Part shown: piece after piece, positions 44,591-56,265 of the stretch | How positions within the stretch are numbered: the stretch's first letter is position 1 | Layout: each line of letters begins with the position of its first letter | NCBI GenBank assembly: GCA_034509755.1 | Contig: CM067551.1 | Location: forward strand, 15,186,501 to 15,250,500 | Length of the DNA stretch: 64,000 nt | Direction: 5' to 3' | From: Anisodus tanguticus | Lineage: Eukaryota; Streptophyta; Magnoliopsida; Solanales; Solanaceae | The notes under the pieces: generated by a model | What the model was told of the DNA's origin: nothing | What the model saw: only the letters and a program-made list of their open reading frames with translations | Databases searched by the model: none | Position numbers and translations under genes: made by a program

Positions 44591-46264
44591 TACCCTCTAT
44601 AAGATATTGTATAAAATCTGGATAATTTTTTCTCTATTCTTGCTCTCTTACTTCTTCTAGGTTCGATATCTTTAGTAGGAACTAAAATATCATTGTTGTG
44701 AGTAGGAGCAGAAAGTTCAACATTGTCATTAGTCTCTACAGGTTCTAGACTAAGTAACAATGGGTTTTTAGTAGGTTGTGGTTGAGAACAATACCTTGTC
44801 AAGTTTTCAAAAATTTCTACATCTATAGATTCTATAATCTCAAATGTGTCAAGGATTAAGAATCTGTAAGTAATACTGTTAAGTGAATAACCTACAAAAC
44901 ACATTTATAAGCCCTATTTCCTAATTTTGGTCTCTTAGGGTCAGGCTTTCTGACATATGCCAAACAACCCCATGTTTTGAGTCTTTTCAAGTTAGGCTTT
45001 CTCTTAAACCACAATTTATAAGGAGATATATTCTTCTTTTTCAAAGGAACTCTATTCAAAATATAGCATGGAGACAAAATAACTTCACCCCATAAAATAT
45101 TTGGCAAACCAGAGCTAATGAGCATAGCGTTAACCATATCTATCAAAGTTTTATTTTTTCTTTCAGCAACACCATTTTGTTGGGGTGTATATGGACCAGT
45201 GAATTGATGTACTAAACCATGTTCTTGACAAAATAAAGTAAATTCAGAAGGATAGTATTCACCACTACGATCAGAACATAAAACCTTAATTTTCTGTCCT
45301 AATTGTATCTCTACTTCTGCTTTGTAAATTCTAAATTTATCAAAGACTTCATCCTTAGATTTCATCAAGTAAATATAGGCATATCTAGTACCATCTTCAA
45401 TAAAAGTGACATAGTATTTGTTTCCACCACGAGTCATATGATTTTTCAGATCACCAACATTATTATGTACTAATTCAAGCAAGGCAGAATTTCTTATTAC
45501 AAAATTAAAAGATGTTTTAGTTATCTTTGCTTGCACACATATTTCACATATAGAAACATTATCAAAATTGCAATCAGAAATCAATCCTAATCTTTTCATA
45601 TTTCTAAGAGAACCATAATTCACATGTGCCATAAATCAACAGACTCAACAATATAAGTAGAACCATTATTTATTAAATTAAGTTTAACCATCCGATTACA
45701 AGAGTATCCTTGTCCAACAAATATTCCGTTCTTGGACAATATAAACTTATCAGACTCATACGTAACCTTGAATCCATCCTTGTTAACAAGAACTCCAGAA
45801 ATAAGGTTTTTATAAATGTCAGGGACATGTGAAACATTAGTAAGAGTAACAATCTTTCCCGAAGTAAACGGGAGATCAACAGTGCCTTTACCAACCACTT
45901 TGCTGCTTTGGTTGTTCGCTGAAGTAACTTCGTTTCCTTCTCCATTAACCGGTTCGTATGTCTTGTAAAGATTTCTATCTTTACAGATATGAATGGTTGC
46001 ACCAGTATCGTACCACCATCTACTACCATGATCTGCAACAGTGTTGGCCACTTGCACTACATTGATAAGCTTGCTTTTGTCATCGACCACATTCGCTTCA
46101 TTTTTTATTTGTTGCTTTCGTTGACGACAGTCGCGAGCATAGTGGCCGGGTTTCTTACAGAAGTTGCAATTTCCCTTTTTCTTATCTTTCTTGTTGGGAT
46201 CTTTCTTCTTAAACCGAGTATCAATCTTAGGTTTCAAAAAAATTGGTTTTTTCGATTCTTCCAC
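44590..46264 (-). pseudogene. Cop4 gag zinc knuckle, protease and integrase
   Basis: Minus strand. The frame 46264-45620 starts with the knuckle CNFCKKPGHYARDC, then the protease active site WWYDTGATIHIC with DTG intact, ending near the GAG-pre-integrase region. A frameshift near 45625 leads to the integrase (45632-44892), with CEICVQAKITKTSF, the second Asp in VLCSDRSGEY, and Glu in NGVAERKNKTLIDM. A further shift near 44900 leads to the C-terminal part (44904-44590: RRSKRARIEKKLSRFYTISY). Few lesions are present: mainly two frameshifts and one stop. Confidence 0.9.
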
Positions 46265-46359
46265 ACTATTAATCTTAGAATAATTTTCAGTTTGCTGACA
46301 ATCCTTAATCTCTCATTTACGAGTATCTTCTTCAATACGAAGATGACATTGTAAACCTT

Positions 46360-46960
46360 CTAAGTCATAGTCTGTTTCGGCATGCTTAAGTTTCTTCTTG
46401 TAATCATTCCAAGAAGGGGAAGACGAAAAATAATAACCCCAACGACGAATGAAGATACAAGGTCAATTCCAGCATCTTTAAGATGATTAACAATGAGTAA
46501 AAATTCACTGACCTGGGAAATAATTGACTTACTGTCAACCATCTTAAAGTCCATGAAATTACAAATTAGAAATTTCTTGTTACTCGCTTCAGAAATTTTG
46601 TACTTGTTTTCGTGTGCAGTCCACAATTCCTTTGATGTTTCAAGACTTCGATGGGCATTGTAAACATTGGCTCCTAGAACATTCAGAATATGACCACAAC
46701 ACATAAAATCATCCTCTTGACATTTCTTCTATTTGGCCTTCAATTCATCATTGTCCATTGGAGTCGTATCAGCAATTTCCTCCAAACCATCTTCAAGAAT
46801 GTACCATAACTTGATAGTCATCAGAAAAAAAATTGATAGGCTCTTGCCAACGAGTGAAAGCCTCACCATCAAAACGTTCTAAACGATTCAAAGTCTGGTT
46901 CATTACTTGCAATGATTAAGCAGCAATTGAAGTTTCACCCTCCATTTCGCTAATTATCTA
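46360..46960 (-). pseudogene. Cop4 gag N-terminal part
   Basis: Minus strand. The best part is 46704-46360 (SLETSKELWTAHENKYKISE, KKFLICNFMDFKMVDSKSI), a UBN2-type copia Gag. The beginning, near 46940 (MEGETSIAA), and the part to 46704 are in other frames. The join to the zinc-knuckle frame near 46270-46360 is also shifted. Confidence 0.8.
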
Positions 46961-46968
46961 AAAATTAT
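46952..46968 (-). promoter_or_regulatory. Cop4 candidate primer site, complementary to its own LTR
   Basis: In the sense direction the LTR ends TTTTACA and is followed by ATAATTTTTAGATAATT. This does not match initiator Met tRNA. Twelve bases (UUUUAGAUAAUU in RNA) can pair with LTR RNA AAUUGUCUAAAA (plus 47047-47058) with one G-U pair and no mismatch. The pairing is AT-rich, so by itself it is weaker evidence than in Cop3. Confidence 0.35.
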
Positions 46969-47570
46969 TGTAAAATATGGTACTAACAGTATGAAACACA
47001 GACACCGAATTGTTGTTCTCTAACATCAAGGCTCTTATGCAGATTCTTTTAGACAATTATTTCGACCCTTCCCAATAAATTGGCGAGTACAATAGGTCTC
47101 AGAAATATTGCCTTCAGGATACAATGAAGCCCTAACAACGATATTGAATTCAAAATTTGTACTCCCTTGATCCAACCAAGAACACATAGTATGAAGTTTT
47201 TGATGATGATTAGGGAAGAAAAGAAAACAGAAGTTCTGATTCTTTTCAACAAAAGTTTTGATTTTTTTCAATAGAAGTTTTGATTCTTTTTCAACAGAAG
47301 TTTTGATTCTTTTTCATCAGAAGTTTTGATTCTTTTTCATATCTATTTTTGAATGAGAAAACATCTTTACTACTTATAGAGATTTCGCATCCATTGGTGA
47401 TGCCTTTTCATCACCAACAGACACCTCCAAGAGGCATCAACGGTGGCTATTGGGAAAGGTTGCGTCTGTTTAAATTCAAAATAAATATGAATTATGTTAA
47501 CAGACCGCCCCTAAATTTGAAAGGGCATCACATCAATGATAGCTTTTGATTTTGCTGAAAATATCCAACA
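46969..47570 (-). repeat. Cop4 5' LTR (right), 602 bp
   Basis: Begins TGTAAAATATGG and ends ATATCCAACA on the plus strand. Repeated AAGTTTTGATTCTTTTTC units occur around 47230-47340. A TATA-like CTATAAGTA on the minus strand is at about 47372-47380. Confidence 0.93.
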
Positions 47571-47699
47571 ACTAGAAATAATTTGAACGACTTGGACCAC
47601 TTGAGCTAACCTTTTGCATTTGTTCAGGATATTCAAAAGTTAATATATGTACATAAAAAAAAATCTACTATATATATACAGTGTAATTTTTTGCCCAAA

Positions 47700-48310
47700 C
47701 ACCCCTCTAAATCCACCCTTGTACACGTGATTCACATGTGGATCACCCAAATGGGTAAGTAAACACCTGCAGTTATAAACAAGATTAGCATAGTGCAAAT
47801 TAGGGGAATATATGAGTGATAATATTGTCTTGGAATCAATGCAAATTTCTAGAGGTGTTATTGAGTAAAGTTGAGTCAATTTAAGACCCTGCAGCAACGC
47901 AGTGAGTTGTGCATTACCATTAATAGTACTAGTACACTCCAGTAAAAGTTTTACTTGTCTACTATACTAAAAATAGTTGTTTACTTGTTCACTTTAGAAA
48001 ATCAAAAGATAATTCATCACTTCATACCTATTTTATTCTTATCATTTATTATTGAGTTGTCAAGTTCAAAGAAATTTTAGTGGTTGCACAACTTTTAAAA
48101 TATGTTTTATTTATTTCAATAATTAGGTTAATTAACAATAATTAGGGGTGATATAGTAAAATTATCATTCTATTTTTAACTCTTTAATAGACGTGTCAAA
48201 TCAAAATGTGACAAGTAAAAATAAACGGAGGGAGTATTAGTAAGTTGACCTGAAAAATCCACGACCCAATTGCTCTGTGAATTTCATATCACTCCCATAT
48301 TCCTTCCTGT
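47700..48310 (-). pseudogene. Plant RNase H-like (RVT_3) domain fragment, split by a MITE
   Basis: On the minus strand, 48290-48236 reads NSQSNWVVDFSGQLT and, across the MITE, 47934-47700 continues STINGNAQLTALLQGLKLTQ, then PLEICIDSKTIL and LLTHLGDPHVNHVY. This is the pattern of the RNase H-like domain found in plant LINE-derived and stand-alone proteins, with ALLQGL and the Asp of CIDSKTIL as the best marks. A stop lies before NSQ, and the end degrades after HVYKG. The fragment is short, so its source (LINE or a gene) is open. Confidence 0.6.
47935..48234. mobile_element. Stowaway-type MITE, 300 bp
   Basis: Flanked by TA (47933-47934 and 48235-48236). The right end reads on the other strand CTCCCTCCGTTTATTTTTACTTGTC; the left end CACTCCAGTAAAAGTTTTACTTGTC is a decayed match. 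Its body is closely similar to the outer MITE at 60897-61407 (for example GTGATATAGTAAAATTATCA). TIR and TA duplication fit Stowaway (Tc1/mariner). Confidence 0.85.
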
Positions 48311-48565
48311 CCAGACCATTGATAGATCCAATACATTGAAATTGAATGATACTTCATCTGGTTCAAAATAAGTGGCCTTACAAAATCAATAAAGTATTAA
48401 TTTTTTTTTCTAAATCTATCCTTATTCTAATTTTAAAATTATGAGTAATAAATGATAATTAAAGAAGATATATAAGATAATTTAATTAAATTACATTATA
48501 ATTACTATTATTAAATAATTTTTTCTTAATATTTGATAGAATATTATCATCTTGTATATTACCAT

Positions 48566-48719
48566 TGATAAAATATTACCATATTTTGTATATCTTTTAT
48601 ATTAGATAAATTTATATTCCAATTATAATTAGGAAGATTTAGTTACCTAGTTTGTAATTATGTAACACTATATATATTGTACACAATGATCAATGAAAGG
48701 TAAGGAACATATTCCTACA
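48566..48719 (+). repeat. Cop5 5' LTR, 154 bp
   Basis: From TGATAAAATATTACC to ATTCCTACA. It matches the 3' LTR at 53282-53436 through words such as GGAAGATTTAGTTACCTAG and CAATGATCAATGAAAGG. A TATA-like CTATATATATTGTA is near 48669-48682. Confidence 0.85.
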
Positions 48720-48731
48720 TGGTATCAGAAG
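48720..48731 (+). promoter_or_regulatory. Cop5 primer-binding site
   Basis: TGGTATCAGAAG follows the LTR end directly; it is the initiator-Met tRNA site with the last positions changed. Confidence 0.85.
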
Positions 48732-48834
48732 TCAAACCCTAACTTCTTTTTCTCCCTAAGCCGCCGTCCCTCCCCCCTCGGCATCCCTCTCCCTTCTTTC
48801 TTCGACTTTCCTCTATTCTTCTCCAATTTTTAAT

Positions 48835-51100
48835 GGTTGAACAACCTAAATTCCATCTTGCTCTTGCAATTAACAACATCAAAAAATTTATTCCCATAAC
48901 TCTTGAGATGGAAAAAGTTCAATATTCATATTGGCGGAATTATTTAAGATTCATTATCATGTATACAAAGTCATCAACCATATCATCCCTCCAAAATCAA
49001 AGCCCCTAAAAAGACCTGATGATTCTAACGATGAACTTTGGTCCCGCTTAGATGCGGTTGTCCTACAATGGATCTACGACACGATCTCGAATGATCTATT
49101 ATATACAATCATTGAAATCGATCCCACTGTACGACAAACGTGGGAGCACTTGGAAAGTATTTTCATGACAACAAGACACAACGTGCCTTGTACCTGAAAA
49201 ATCAATTTCAGGCCATTCAGCAACATGATTTTCCTAATGCGTCCGCCTATTGTTAAGAACTTAAGATGATTGTTGATCAACTCTCCAACATCGGTGCACC
49301 GGTCTCTAATTAACGATTGGTGATGCAACTTATTGCGGGTTTGAATGAAAATTATGACGGCATCGTTACCATCCTCCAACAAAGTACGACATTGCCTCCG
49401 TTCTATGAGGCACGTTCGAGACTCATTCCTGAAGAAATCCAAAAATTAAAGCGAGCAGTGACTAATGCCAGCACAGTCGACGCCGTCCACGTAACAATCG
49501 ATAGCAACCATGCTGACATGAGAGCCTCGACTCCCGCCCCATCCCATAGGCAAGCCAATGATCGACATGTGGCTCTCGTTCCCAGAATAACAACAGAGGA
49601 AGAAATTTCGGGAATAGCCGCGACAACAAAAGCGGAAACAACGGCGGCAACAACGCTAGCACCGAAAACAATGGCAGCAGCAGCAAGAGGCAGCCCCCGC
49701 CAGCTGGCAGCCACCAAAAGTGGCAGCAACAGTGGTAGCAGCCTCCGCCGTGGGTTGTCTACTCGCCATGATGGGCTGCGTGGGCCCCATCGGCATGGGC
49801 TGCTCCACCTTGACCCTACCAGACATCCTCCTAGGGCCAACCTCCAGCCCGACATGCCCAGTCCGACATTGTCGGTGCATGTCCATACTACGCATATAGT
49901 GCACATGTTTCTCCTCTTTTAACCTACACACCGACGGATGTTGAGGCAGCTATGAACACGATGTCTCTCAATGTTCTTGACAATAGTTGGTACATGGACA
50001 CTGCGTACCACATCTCATATGATGGCATCTCAAGGTACTCTATCATCTTATTTCAAAATGAGTAATTTAAATCGTAATAATATTGTTGGTAGTAGACAAG
50101 ACATTCCCATTCTAGGTTATGGACAATCATCTCTTTCCCCCACTACACCCCCCGTTAGCCTTAAAAATATCCTCCATGCCCCGAAACTTATAAAAAAATC
50201 TTATCTATGTGCGTCATTTCACAACCGACAATAATGTTTCCCTTGAATTTGATCCTTTTAGTTTTTATGTGAAGGACTTTATGATAGGGATGTGAATACT
50301 GAGATGTGATAGCACTGGGGACCTTTATCATATCACCACCTCCGTCAGCCATCCAACCTCCTCTCCATCAACCTTTGCAGCAATTTCATCCCTTTTACTA
50401 AACCATGGGGAGCCCCGAGTAGTTTACCGGACAAATTGAGTTGTCGTGACGATACCTTTCAACATTTTCTCTTTTATGGCATAATAGATTAGGACATCCG
50501 GGAGACTCTATTTTACGCTCCCTTAACAAAAATAAATTTATTGCTTACAAAAATGTCACTTCTCCTCCTGTTTATGAATCTTATACTTTTGGAAACATGT
50601 CAAGTTGCCATTTCTTCATCCACTGGTACTTTAATGCCTTTTGATATAATACACAATGATTTATGGACTTCTCCTATCTTAAGCACGGCCGGGCATCGAT
50701 ACTATATGTTATTTTTAGATGATTATTCAAACTTCCTATGGATGTTTCCCATTGGTAATAAGTCCCAAGTCTATTCTATTTTTTCGTCATTCAACACTTT
50801 CATTAAACACAATTTGAAAAGAATATTAAATATTTCCAATGGGAGGGAATTCGATAATAATCAATTCAAACTTTTATGTGCCAAACATAGCCTTGTTTTT
50901 CATTTTTCCTATCCCCACACCCCTCTACAAAATGGCAAAGTCTAATGAAAAATTAGAACCATAAACAACTATGTTCGTGCCCTCCTTGCTCACGCCTCTA
51001 TCCCCCCCTAATTTTTGGCATTACGCTCTATCAATGGCGACCTATCTCTTGAAAATTCTCCCAAACAATTCTCTCAAACACAAGTCTCACACTCAAGTTC
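48835..51100 (+). pseudogene. Cop5 gag, protease and integrase
   Basis: The start ATG at 48835 (MVEQPKFHLALAI) is followed by a frameshift; gag continues at 48931-49197 and 49317-49450 (MVMQLIAGLNENYDGIVTIL). The next part (49450-49920) is Gln/Ala/Ser-rich. The protease region near 49925-50010 reads NSWYMDTA, so the DTG glycine is lost, with a frameshift right after it. Integrase pieces are at 50590-50945 (LMPFDIIHNDLWTSPILS, YYMLFLDDYSNFLWMF, then HTPLQNGKV). Stops are frequent. Confidence 0.82.
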
Positions 51101-51714
51101 TCTATCTTCGAGATTCTTCCTATAAGCATTTATGAACTTTTGGATGTCTATGCTACCCCCTCTATCCATCCACACAAATCAACAAACTGCAACCTTGGTC
51201 ATCCTCATGCGTCTTTCTTGGATACCCCCCACTCATCGAGGTTACAATTGTTATGACTTGTCAAGACGAAAAATAATCATTTCTCAGCATGTCATATTCG
51301 ATGAGTCACAATTCCCCTTTGCCAAACTTAATTCTCCATCTCCAAATTCCTATGAATTCCTAAATGATGGCCTAAATCCCCTTATAATACATACTTGTAA
51401 AATAAGTCGTCACCGACACCGGTAGCCATCCCCACCACTGTCGTCCTGAGGCGGGCAGTCCACCCAGCCCAGTAATGGGAGCCTCGGAACAGCCCGTCAC
51501 GACCTTCTATCTCGGTTGTCTCTCGGCCAGCCCCCCCTCTCCCAATGCCACTGCCACTTTTTGGCCCCACCCCTACTCCCGACAGTCCACCCAGTCCCAC
51601 CTTCAATTCTCGGCCACCCATCCCAATCTCGTCCAACCTCCCGCGGCACACCCACGGACAATGGAAACCCGTGCTATGTACGACATTTTCAAACCCAAAT
51701 GACTATTTAACATG

Positions 51715-53268
51715 TCTACTTCGATTGCCCCTTCCCATGTTCCTCGTAATCTGAAAGTTTTCTTATCCGATCCTAATTGGAAAAATGCAATGATTGACAA
51801 ATATATTGCTTTTCTTGAAAATAAGACGTGGGATCTAGTACCTCGTTCTCCTGGTGCTAATATTATTCTTTCTATGTAAACTTTTCAACATAAAAAGAAA
51901 TCTGATGGTTCTTTTGAGAGGCACAATGTATGTCTTGTAGGTGATGACATGTCTCAATAGGTGGGAGTGGATTGTGATGAAACTTTCAGCCCGGTGGTGA
52001 AACCAGCGACTATTCGAACCGTTCTCAGTATTGCTTTGTCCAAATCTTGACCTATTCATCAGCTTAACGTCAAAAATTCTTTCTTGCATGGAGACCTTTA
52101 TGAAACCGTATTTATGCATCAACCTATGGGATTCAGGGATCCGATTCATCTAGATTATGTATGTCTTTTGAAGAAATCACTCTATAGACTGAAATAGGCT
52201 CCTCGTGCATGGTACCAATGATTTACTAATTTTGTATCCTCTATCAGATTTTCACATAGCAAATCTGATCATTCATGCCTCATCTATAGCAAGGGTAATG
52301 ACATATCATACATCCTACTATATGTTGATGATATCATCCTCACCATATCTTCTGATGCACTTCGCCGATCCATTATGTCAATTCTTGCCTCTAAGTTTGC
52401 TATGAAGGATTTGGGGTCCCAAAGCTATTTTTTGGGCATTGCTGTTACGAGACATGCAAGTGGCTTATTTCTTTGACAAAGGAAGTACGTCAAAGAGATC
52501 CTTGACCGAGTAAACATGACGTCTTGCAAACTGGCTCACACACCGGTGGATACTAATTCCAAAGTGAGTGCCTCTTCGAGTTCTTTGTATGCCAACCCGA
52601 CTCACTATCACAGTTTAGCAGGGCATTACAGTATCTCACTTTCACGAGACCAGATATATCCTATGTCGTACAACAAATATGCTTACATATGCACAGCCCG
52701 TCGGATGAACATATAAATGCCCTCAAACGTATTTTGCGATATGTACAAGGTACTCTTCATTTTGGCTTACACCTGTACAAGTCCTTATTCTCTAGTCTCA
52801 CATCTTGTTCTAATGCTGATTGGAGTGGATGTCCTGACACTCGTCGATCCACATCGGGTTACTGTGTGTTCCTCTAAGATAACTTGCTTTCTTGGTCTTG
52901 TAAAAGACAACCTACGCTATCTCGATCCAGTGCCGAAGCTGAGTACAGAGGTGTAGCGAATGTTGTTTCTGAGTCTTGTTGGATACACAACCTTCTACTT
53001 GAGCTTCACTGCCTACTCCATAAGGCTACAATTGTTTACTATGATAATGTAAGTGCGATATATCTTTCCGACAATTCCGTTCAACATCATCGCACTAAAC
53101 ACATTGAAATGGATATTCACTTTGTATGTGAAAAGTTTCTTATGGACAAGTTCGTGTTCTTCATGTTCCTTCCTGATATCAGATTGCTGACATATTCACT
53201 ACAAGACTTCCGCCCATACTCTGTAATGACTTTCGAGCTAGTCTCAGCGTACGAGAACCTCCTACTTC
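51715..53268 (+). pseudogene. Cop5 reverse transcriptase and RNase H
   Basis: RT motifs in nearly one frame: LSDPNWKNAM, NKTWDLVPRSPGAN, DETFSPVVKPATIRTVL, QLNVKNSFLHGDL, LLKKSLY, and the catalytic YILLYVDDII near 52311-52340. In-frame stops occur at the RT start (after ILSM, 51878), at 51958, 52048, 52195, 52228 and 52476. RNase H follows at 52689-52877 (RRSTSGYCVF) and 52884-53170 (SRSSAEAEYRGVAN, RTKHIEMDIHFV), with a shift after HFV. Confidence 0.87.
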
Positions 53269-53281
53269 AACTGCGGGGGTG

Positions 53282-53436
53282 TGACAGATTATTACTATAT
53301 TTTGTATATCTTTTTATATTAGGTAAATTTATATTTCAATTGTAATTAGGAAGATTTAGTTACCTAGTTTGTAATTATGAAATACTATATATATTATACA
53401 CAATGATCAATGAAAGGCAATAAACATATTCCTATG
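53282..53436 (+). repeat. Cop5 3' LTR
   Basis: It follows the purine-rich CTGCGGGGGTG and starts TGACAGATTATTAC. It differs from the 5' LTR at about one base in ten by eye, so the insertion is old. Confidence 0.83.
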
Positions 53437-54184
53437 ATACTATATGTGAGTCATGTGACAACGTTACATGATAGTTATTTTTGACCGGGATAAGCATGTC
53501 ATCGGTAACACAGTTTCCTGGACATTTTCTTGAAGAGCACAAATGTTATTTTTCTATTAATAGTCCATGTTGTTGTTAATAGGCAAATGAAAAAGAATTT
53601 TGTCTAAAGTGTCACATGTAAGAACTTTTTTTTTTATATTCAACTTTCCGACTTACGCCAGACTATTCCTAGAGATAGTAGTCCAGATCCCTCAGCAGTA
53701 CTACCAGTAAATCACGGGATGTGCCTGAATGACCAGGGTTTGAGAACAGAACAACTGATATCAACTACAAGGTCCTACCCCAGAATAGAGCAAATTGCTC
53801 CCACCAGGGTTCGAACCCACGTTGCATGCCTGCAACTAAATTTTAAGTTCCCATTTTTTGCCATCCAGCTATGCCCGGGATACTGTAAGAACTTATTATT
53901 GATCCAGTGTGGAGTGGGAGTAATGGTGAATAAATTAATAAAAAATATTAATCCAACTATTCAACAAGATTTCTATAAAATGTGCCACACAACACTTCCA
54001 GTATTTTTCAATAACATAATGTGGCCATGGTCCACGTGTTTGTCTAGCCACATAGTGATAACCACAAGTAAGGAAATTGTTGTGATGAGATAAGTACTAA
54101 CACTTTTATTAATACTAAGAATTCTGAACGTGTCTCGTCCGTTATTCTCTATTTTGCTAATTTTACATAGGTAGACCGCCTTTC
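53437..54184. other. Gap between Cop5 and Cop6, no gene seen
   Basis: Holds no readable protein. At 53806-53820 the palindromic GGGTTCGAACCC resembles a tRNA B-box, as found in SINEs, but no A-box or SINE body could be placed. The stretch from 54185 leftward loses all RT similarity, so Cop6 is cut here. Confidence 0.5.
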
Positions 54185-55869
54185 TTGGAATTTTCATAGA
54201 AAAACGTCTAAGCACTTTGTTTATGTAGACTGACTGTGACAGCCCCAACATTTTTAGGTCTATCTCTATAGATCCTAATCACCAGAATGTAGCAGGCTTC
54301 ACCTAAATCCTTCATCATGAAGGTATTGGACAATCACTCTTTGACTGACTGCAGGAGAGTCTTATTGTCTCCAATTATTAATATGTCATCTACATATATG
54401 ATAATGAAGGCAATACTCCCATCATTGTGTTTACTATAAACACATGGATCCTCTTTGCTTCTGACGAAATCAAATGACTTTATAGCCTTGTCGAAGCAAA
54501 TGTTCCAACTCATTGAGGCTTGCTTAAGCCCATAAATGGACTTTTGTAGCTTGCATACAACATTTGGTTTGGACTCAAGTGAAAAACCCTCAGGTTATTT
54601 CATATACACCTCCTCAATTAGATTACCATTGAGGAAAGTAGTTTTGACCTCTATATGCCAAATGTCATAGTCAAGCAAAATCTGAATGGACTTAATCTTA
54701 GCAACAGGTGAAAATGTTTCATCATAATCGACCCTAGACCGTTGATTATAACATTTAGCCACCAGTCTTGCTTTATAAGTCTGTACCTTGCCATATGCAT
54801 CAATCTTCTTCTTGAAGACCCATTTGCATCATATGGGTCTAACCCCAGTTAGCAAATCAACCAAGTTCCAAACTTGATTTATGTACATCGAGTCCATCTC
54901 AGATTTCATGGCTTCTTGCTATCTCTGCGAATCAATGTCCAACATAGCTTCGCTGTAGGTTGTAGGTTCATCGTCATCAGGAATATCTATCTCATTGTGT
55001 GTTTCAATAAGGAGATTAAGTCTTTCAGGCGGACAATGAGTCCTAGTGGTCCTACAGAGTTGATTAGTTTGCGTTTCAGTGTTTGTTGCATTCTGATTGT
55101 GAGAAGGTCTTTATATGTTGGACAATCCATCACCTTGAGAGTTTTCAGGAATGTTATTTTCATGTATTTCCTGAAGGGAATGATGTACAAACATTGTATC
55201 ATCTTCCATTGATTGTGTATGAGAGTCTTGCATTTCTGCACTATCTCTCACATCACTCCCACTGGCTGAAAGGCATACTCTAAGTACCCAATCTTTACCA
55301 AACACTCCCACTGAATCCTTGTTTAAGTCATTCGACAAGGGTTCAACTTCTGTGTTATCTTGTGGTTCTTGAATTTCTTCAAGTTCTATCTCTGTACATC
55401 TATGTTCCTTGTAGATATATTCTTCTTCAAGGAAAGTTGCGTTTCTGGAAACAATGACCTTATGTTCTCCAGGAAGATAGAAATGGTATCCCTTAGTTTT
55501 CTTTGGATACCCTACGAAGTAACATTTCTCACTTTTAGATTCCAACTTGTCAGTGAGCATCTTCTTAACATATGCAGGGCAGCCCCATGGTCTCATATGT
55601 GTAAGAGCTGGCTTCTTGCCACACCATATCTCATAGGGTGTCTTTTCTACTAACTTGGAAGGAACCCTATTTAGAACATATATAGAGGTTTGTATAACAT
55701 GTCCCCAAAGGTATATAGGTAGAGCTGAGGAGCTCATCATGGATCGAACCACATCCAATGAGGTTCGGTTTCTCCTTTCGGCAACATAATTCATCTGTGG
55801 TGTTTCAGGAGGTGTCCATTCTGACTGGACTCCATGTAGCTTTAAGTAATCTAGAAAATCCTTGCTCAA
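54185..55869 (-). pseudogene. Cop6 integrase and partial reverse transcriptase
   Basis: Minus strand. The integrase C-terminal half (55869-55111) shows TPQMNYVAERRNRTSLDVV (the catalytic Glu kept; the Gly before it changed to Tyr), RMPWGC-like AYVKKML and NATFLEEEYIY. The N-terminal half (56200-55870) is broken by stops, one replacing the position before the second Asp region. RT at 54960-54185 shows the catalytic IYVDDI (near 54376-54400), and motifs corresponding to KTTFLNG and KASMSWN, with in-frame stops. RT ends abruptly. Confidence 0.85.
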
Positions 55870-56265
55870 GTATTCACCTCCTCGATCCGATCAAAGGGTC
55901 TTGATACTTGTTGCAAGTTGCTTCTCTACTTCCGACTTGTACTATTTGAACTTCTCAAAAGCCTCAGATTTGTGTCTCATAAGATACACATATCCATACC
56001 TTGTGAAGTCGTCAGTAAAAGTGATGAAGTATGGGAAGCCTCATTTAGCTTGAGTCAAGAATGGCCTACATACATCAGTATGGACCAACTCAAGCACCTC
56101 CTTGGCTCGCACACCTTTCCCAGAAAGTGGTTTATTAGTCATCTTTCCTTTCAAGCAAGATTCGTAGTTACCATAAGACTCCAAGTCAAATGGTTCGAGG
56201 TAGTCTAACTTCCTCAATCTTGCTATCCTTGATTCGTTGATATGACCAAGTCTGTAGTGCCATAG

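Larger units (their letters stand above)
41733..47570 (-). mobile_element. Cop4: complete Ty1/copia element, about 5.84 kb, minus strand
   Basis: LTRs of about 598 and 602 bp frame gag and pol on the minus strand. The flanking 5-mers ACTAG (41728-41732 and 47571-47575) suit a target duplication if the left LTR has lost its first two bases (the right LTR starts TGTAAAAT, the left reads TAAAAT directly after ACTAG). The sense polypurine tract (plus strand TTCTCCCCCTA at about 42331) precedes the 3' LTR. It is the best preserved retroelement here. Confidence 0.93.
48566..53436 (+). mobile_element. Cop5: complete but decayed Ty1/copia element, 4.87 kb (Ale/Retrofit-like)
   Basis: Short LTRs of about 154 bp frame gag and pol on the plus strand, with a normal initiator-Met primer site after the 5' LTR and a polypurine tract before the 3' LTR. 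Upstream of the 5' LTR, 48534-48565 looks like a partial repeat of the LTR start. No clear 5-bp target duplication was found. Coding regions are full of stops. Confidence 0.88.

Noticed and set aside
48534..48565. An earlier start for the Cop5 5' LTR
   Set aside because: The stretch resembles the LTR start, but alignment with the 3' LTR fits better from 48566.
49403..49931. Long minus-strand frames opposite Cop5 gag
   Set aside because: They are antisense shadows of the repetitive gag segment; no motif is seen and the plus strand explains the region.
53806..53820. tRNA gene or SINE, suggested by GGGTTCGAACCC
   Set aside because: The word is palindromic, and no A-box, cloverleaf arms or SINE tail could be placed around it.
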